DNA of 64,000 bases from positions 3,477,501 to 3,541,500 of the forward strand of contig NZ_CP071632.1 in NCBI RefSeq assembly GCF_017357385.1, written 5' to 3'. Shown here piece after piece: positions 61,067 to 64,000 of this stretch. Both the position numbers and the translations under genes were made by a program. The first letter of the stretch is position 1. Each line of letters opens with the position of its first letter. The notes under the pieces were generated by a model. It made no database searches and was not told where the DNA came from. It worked only from the letters and a program-made list of their open reading frames with translations. This stretch comes from Rhizobium sp. NZLR1. Lineage in GTDB: Bacteria > Pseudomonadota > Alphaproteobacteria > Rhizobiales > Rhizobiaceae.

Positions 61067-61318
61067 TTAAGCCGCCTTGGGCGCGCAGCCCTCGGCCTTC
61101 AGCACACGCTTTGTCGACGCCGGGTTTTTGACGAGCATCGCCGCCGGCCGAATAGGCCTGACAACGAGATTGCCGCCGCAGTTGGGGCAGACACCCTTCA
61201 GCACGTCGTCGACGCAATCGGCGCAGAAGGTGCATTCGTAGGTGCAAATCCGTGCCTCGGTGCTCTCCGGCGGCAGATCCTTGTCGCAGCATTCGCAGTT
61301 GGGCCTGAGTTCGAGCAT
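61067..61318 (-). CDS. DUF1272 zinc-ribbon protein
   Basis: An 83-residue protein with eight cysteines in a treble-clef/zinc-ribbon pattern: [28 protein letters not shown] and VCPNCGGNL. This is the DUF1272 family. A basic tail follows. It lies between ureA and ureB (10 bp gaps each side) and so is translated with the urease subunits. The function of DUF1272 is unknown; it may bind zinc or nickel. Start ATG 61318; the frame is open further upstream only as a shadow of ureA. Confidence 0.88.
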   Translation of the reverse strand: MLELRPNCECCDKDLPPESTEARICTYECTFCADCVDDVLKGVCPNCGGNLVVRPIRPAAMLVKNPASTKRVLKAEGCAPKAA

Positions 61319-61328
61319 CCCTGTCTCC

Positions 61329-61631
61329 TTACCGAATCGGTTCGTGCACGGTGACGAGCTTGGTTCCATCCGGGAACGTCGCCTCCACCTGCACGTCATG
61401 GATCATCTCGGCAATGCCCTCCATCACCTGGTCGCGGCCGATCACATGGGCGCCGGCCTCCATCAGCTCGGCGACAGGACGGCCGTCGCGGGCGCCTTCG
61501 ACGACGAAATCGCTGATCAGCGCGATCGCCTCGGGATAATTCAGCTTGACGCCACGCTCCAGCCGCCGCTGCGCCACCATCGCCGCCATGGATATCAGCA
61601 GCTTGTCTTTTTCTCTCGGAGTGAGGTTCAT
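61329..61631 (-). CDS. ureA: Urease gamma subunit
   Basis: A 100-residue structural subunit with the family signatures [40 protein letters not shown] and [20 protein letters not shown]. It assembles with UreB and UreC. It lies 20 bp after ureD. Confidence 0.97.
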   Translation of the reverse strand: MNLTPREKDKLLISMAAMVAQRRLERGVKLNYPEAIALISDFVVEGARDGRPVAELMEAGAHVIGRDQVMEGIAEMIHDVQVEATFPDGTKLVTVHEPIR

Positions 61632-61651
61632 CGTCTACCTGCCTATTGAAC

Positions 61652-62470
61652 TCATAGATTCCAGACTTTCGGCACAGGCGCACCATTGCGCAAGGCGGAA
61701 ATGACCGGGATCAGGATTTTTCTAAGTGCAAAGCCGTCGGCCGCTGCAAGACGGACGACGAGCTTGCCATCCCAGGCGCTCGCACCGCCCATCGATCCTT
61801 CTATGAGCGGCCGCACCCTGCCGAGATAGGCTTCCGAAAGCGGCCCGGCATAAAGCAGCGTCGCAAAGGCCACCTGTCCGCCGAGCACCGCCTGCCGCGC
61901 CGCCAGTGCCGAGACACCTTCGGAAAGTCTGAGCTCTTCGGCGTGGATCAGTTGACCCGAGCGTCGGATGCGCCAGCGGTCGCGAAACAGCCCGGTTTCC
62001 ACCGTCTCGCCCATCGCCTTGCGGCCGAGCAACACAGCTTCGACGGCCAGAAATTCGGAGCCTTCGTCAAGATCGACATCGAGCCTGCGGAAAAGTGCGG
62101 CCCGATCGAAGAGGATCGTTTCCTGCGGCAGCCAGTCGACCCTCGCTTGGGCTCCGACCTTAATGCTGGTCGTCACCTCGGCCGTGCCGGCCGACGCCTT
62201 GTAGATCTTCTCGCAGGCCTGGGTGGTGACGTCGATCTTCGTGGCGGGACCGGCCACGACGCTCCAGTCCATCCGGTCGCCGCCGGTCAGCCCGCCTGCT
62301 GTGTTGATGATGACGGCTTCCATCGAGGCATCGAACGTATCGGGCAGGCGGATCTTCGCCGCGCCCTCCTGATAGAGTTCACGCAGACGCGTGCGGCCAT
62401 CAAACAGCTTTGCCGCCAGATGCCCGCGTCCCTCCGCTCTTTGCGGTCTCGTCCCTGCCGCCGCAATCAT
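61652..62470 (-). CDS. ureD: Urease accessory protein UreD
   Basis: A 272-residue accessory protein with typical UreD segments: [39 protein letters not shown] and [14 protein letters not shown]. It scaffolds UreF and UreG on apo-urease. ATG 62470 is chosen because AAGGGA lies 7 bp upstream; the frame also opens at 62542. It is the first urease gene, 152 bp downstream of urtE. Confidence 0.93.
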   Translation of the reverse strand: MIAAAGTRPQRAEGRGHLAAKLFDGRTRLRELYQEGAAKIRLPDTFDASMEAVIINTAGGLTGGDRMDWSVVAGPATKIDVTTQACEKIYKASAGTAEVTTSIKVGAQARVDWLPQETILFDRAALFRRLDVDLDEGSEFLAVEAVLLGRKAMGETVETGLFRDRWRIRRSGQLIHAEELRLSEGVSALAARQAVLGGQVAFATLLYAGPLSEAYLGRVRPLIEGSMGGASAWDGKLVVRLAAADGFALRKILIPVISALRNGAPVPKVWNL

Positions 62471-62622
62471 CGTACCGTCCCTTTCGGTCGCGCCACCGGT
62501 TTCATTCCATCGCGCGGATAACGGAAAGCAAGCAAGTCCCATGCCGTCCAGGGATACCCGCAGCGGAGCTGGAAGATTTGAAAGGCGCTCTGCTAGCTGC
62601 CGAAAAATGCAGCATTTGCCGA

Positions 62623-63318
62623 TCAGACGGTCAGGTGACGGCGGGCCTCCGGCGTATCCAGCGTTTCGGCAAGGCCTTCATGCACGATCTCGCCCCGATC
62701 CATGATGTAGACGTAATCGGCAAGCTCCCGGCAAAAGTCGAGATATTGCTCGACAAGCAGAATCGCCATGCCGGTGGAATCGCGCAGGTAACGGATGGCC
62801 CGGCCGATATCCTTGATGATCGACGGCTGAATGCCCTCGGTCGGCTCGTCGAGCACGAGAATCCGAGGCCGGGTCACCATGGCGCGTCCGATCGCCAGTT
62901 GCTGCTGCTGGCCACCGGAAAGATCGCCGCCACGACGCGATAACATCGACTTCAGCACCGGGAAGAGACTGAAGATGTCGTCGGGAATATTCCGGTCGCC
63001 GCGGCCAAGCGGAGCAAAGCCGGTTTCGAGATTTTCCTTGACTGTCAGCAGCGGGAAGATCTCGCGCCCCTGCGGCACATAGCCGATGCCCTGCTTGGCG
63101 CGGGCAAAAGGCGGCAGGCCATTGAGTCTGGTATCATTGAAGGTAACGGTGCCGGCCGACAGTGGATGCTGGCCGGTCACGGCGCGCAGAAGCGAACTCT
63201 TCCCCACGCCGTTCCGCCCCAGCACGCAGGTGATCTTTCCCATCTCCGCCTTGACGGAGATGCCACGCAACGCCTGGGCGGCGCCATAGTGCAGGTTTAC
63301 GTTTTCGACTGTCAGCAT
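62623..63318 (-). CDS. urtE: Urea ABC transporter ATPase UrtE
   Basis: A 231-residue LivF-type ATPase. Walker A is [14 protein letters not shown], signature [15 protein letters not shown], Walker [15 protein letters not shown] and switch [10 protein letters not shown]. The EGIQPS ending of Walker B is typical of UrtE. With UrtD and the permeases (outside the window) it imports urea for the urease next door. Start ATG 63318; the frame is open to 63366. It is separated from urtD by an inverted-repeat element. Confidence 0.95.
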   Translation of the reverse strand: MLTVENVNLHYGAAQALRGISVKAEMGKITCVLGRNGVGKSSLLRAVTGQHPLSAGTVTFNDTRLNGLPPFARAKQGIGYVPQGREIFPLLTVKENLETGFAPLGRGDRNIPDDIFSLFPVLKSMLSRRGGDLSGGQQQQLAIGRAMVTRPRILVLDEPTEGIQPSIIKDIGRAIRYLRDSTGMAILLVEQYLDFCRELADYVYIMDRGEIVHEGLAETLDTPEARRHLTV

Positions 63319-63353
63319 GATGCCGTCTCCAGAATCTTTGTGGGTCCCAAAAA

Positions 63354-63508
63354 GACCCCTCCCCAACCCCTCCCCACAAGGGAGAGGGACAAGCTCGGAG
63401 CTACCGTCCCACTTCCCAAGAGATCATAAGAAAGCTGGCAATCGTAGTGATGAGCGAGCGCCCAGGTTAAGCCCCTCCCCCTTGTGGGGAGGGGTTGAAG
63501 AGGGGTGA
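63354..63508. repeat. Inverted pair of C-rich palindromic elements between urtD and urtE
   Basis: Arms at 63354-63390 and 63470-63508 are near reverse complements. Shared cores are AACCCCTCCCCACAAGG and CCTTGTGGGGAGGGGTT. About 80 bp separates them. The architecture (about 40-50 bp arms facing each other inside an ABC-transporter operon) matches the RIME-like pair at 45686-45870, but the sequence differs. It would form a stable hairpin in the urtD-urtE mRNA. Confidence 0.75.
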
Positions 63509-63542
63509 CACACCCACCAACATTCAATCGACGCATCATCCC

Positions 63543-64000
63543 TCACCGCCCCAGATAGTTCTCGATCACCTTCGGATCGGAACTCACAAAGTCGATTGAT
63601 CCCTCAGCCAGGACCGAGCCTTCGGCAAGGCAGGTCACCTTGACGCCGAGGTCGCGGATGAAGCCCATGTCGTGTTCGACGACGACGACCGAGCGGGTCC
63701 TGGCGATGTCCTTGAGCAGGATCGCCGTTTCCGCCGTCTCCGCATCCGTCATCCCGGCCACCGGCTCGTCGACGAGCAGGAGCTTCGGCTCCTGCGCCAG
63801 CAGCATGCCGATCTCCAACCACTGCTTCTGCCCATGCGAGAGGTTGGCGGCGAATTCGTCGCGCCGATACGTCAGCCGCACCGTTTCGAGGATTTCTTCG
63901 ATGCGTGCTTTGTCCCCGCGCGAAAGCCGATAGAACAGCGTCGAGAACACGCCGCGGCGGCGGTTCAGCGCCAGTTCCAGATTGTCCCAGACCGTGTGGC
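63543..64000 (-). CDS. urtD: Urea ABC transporter ATPase UrtD (N-terminal part outside window)
   Basis: The last ~152 codons of a LivG-type ATPase; the frame is open to the window edge, so the internal ATG at 63950 is not the start. Visible are VWDNLELALNRRRGVF, the signature NLSHGQKQWLEIGMLL, Walker B LLLVDEPVAGMTDAE and switch VVVEHDMGFIRDLG. The C-terminus SSDPKVIENYLGR is typical of urea transporter UrtD. It is upstream of urtE on the same strand. Confidence 0.93.
   Translation of the reverse strand, partial: HTVWDNLELALNRRRGVFSTLFYRLSRGDKARIEEILETVRLTYRRDEFAANLSHGQKQWLEIGMLLAQEPKLLLVDEPVAGMTDAETAETAILLKDIARTRSVVVVEHDMGFIRDLGVKVTCLAEGSVLAEGSIDFVSSDPKVIENYLGR

Noticed and set aside
1..64000. 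CRISPR arrays, tRNA/rRNA genes, insertion sequences, phage genes
   Set aside because: Looked for; no regularly spaced repeats, cloverleaf-like segments, transposases or integrases were recognised.

Overview
This is a 64 kb stretch of an alphaproteobacterial chromosome, very probably from the Rhizobium etli / R. leguminosarum group. The evidence is gene content and order: noeK-noeJ, an lspL-like epimerase, tonB divergent from hmuPSTUV, a nepR-ecfG/phyR general stress locus, preTA with hydA, and a urt-ure urea cluster. High coding GC, RIME-like palindromic repeats and EcfG-type promoters agree with this. No tRNA, rRNA, CRISPR array, IS element or phage gene was seen.

Layout. 1-5.2 kb: GDP-mannose synthesis (noeK end, noeJ), a membrane-anchored EEP-fold hydrolase, a UDP-glucuronate epimerase, two small secreted proteins. 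5.2-6.0 kb: no confident protein gene, but a structured RNA candidate with a terminator. 6.0-11.7 kb: a cecR-ybhGFSR-type ABC export operon. 11.8-18.6 kb: a stress-type glycine-zipper protein, a frameshifted winged-helix/TPR regulator, a half-size EamA protein, a ThuA/ThuB-like pair, a TetR-SMR efflux pair, a truncated hemoglobin with a DUF423 protein. 18.7-25.9 kb: haem uptake (tonB, hmuPSTUV) plus an iron-type operon with DUF2325, two tiny ORFs and an IsdG-like haem monooxygenase. 25.9-30.2 kb: general stress response: DUF883 protein, ecfG, nepR, phyR, an HWE kinase, and next to them an EcfG-type promoter followed by a ~125 nt structured transcript with its own terminator.

30.4-49.0 kb: reductive pyrimidine degradation (preT, preA, rutR, hyuC, hydA) with an NMT1-type ABC importer. 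The pathway is interrupted by an ftrA/rhodanese pair, an alcohol dehydrogenase/LysR pair and a bphO-bphP bacteriophytochrome unit. An unrecognised 201-aa gene sits between hyuC and hydA. 49.4-53.9 kb: an RND efflux pump. 54.0-64.0 kb, all on the minus strand: urtD (cut by the window end), urtE, ureD, ureA, DUF1272, ureB, an LprI-like protein, a GT29-like accessory protein, ureC, a TIGR02117 protein, a membrane diguanylate cyclase, ureE, ureF, ureG.

How parts work together. Six sites matching GGAAC-N16/17-CGTT (one with CATT) place nepR-ecfG, phyR, the HWE kinase, the glycine-zipper protein, the DUF883 protein and the putative sRNA in one predicted EcfG regulon. A TGA-N9-TCA palindrome suggests RirA control of the DUF2325/haem monooxygenase operon. 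A near-consensus RutR box lies between rutR and hyuC. All regulatory calls are read from sequence only and are untested.
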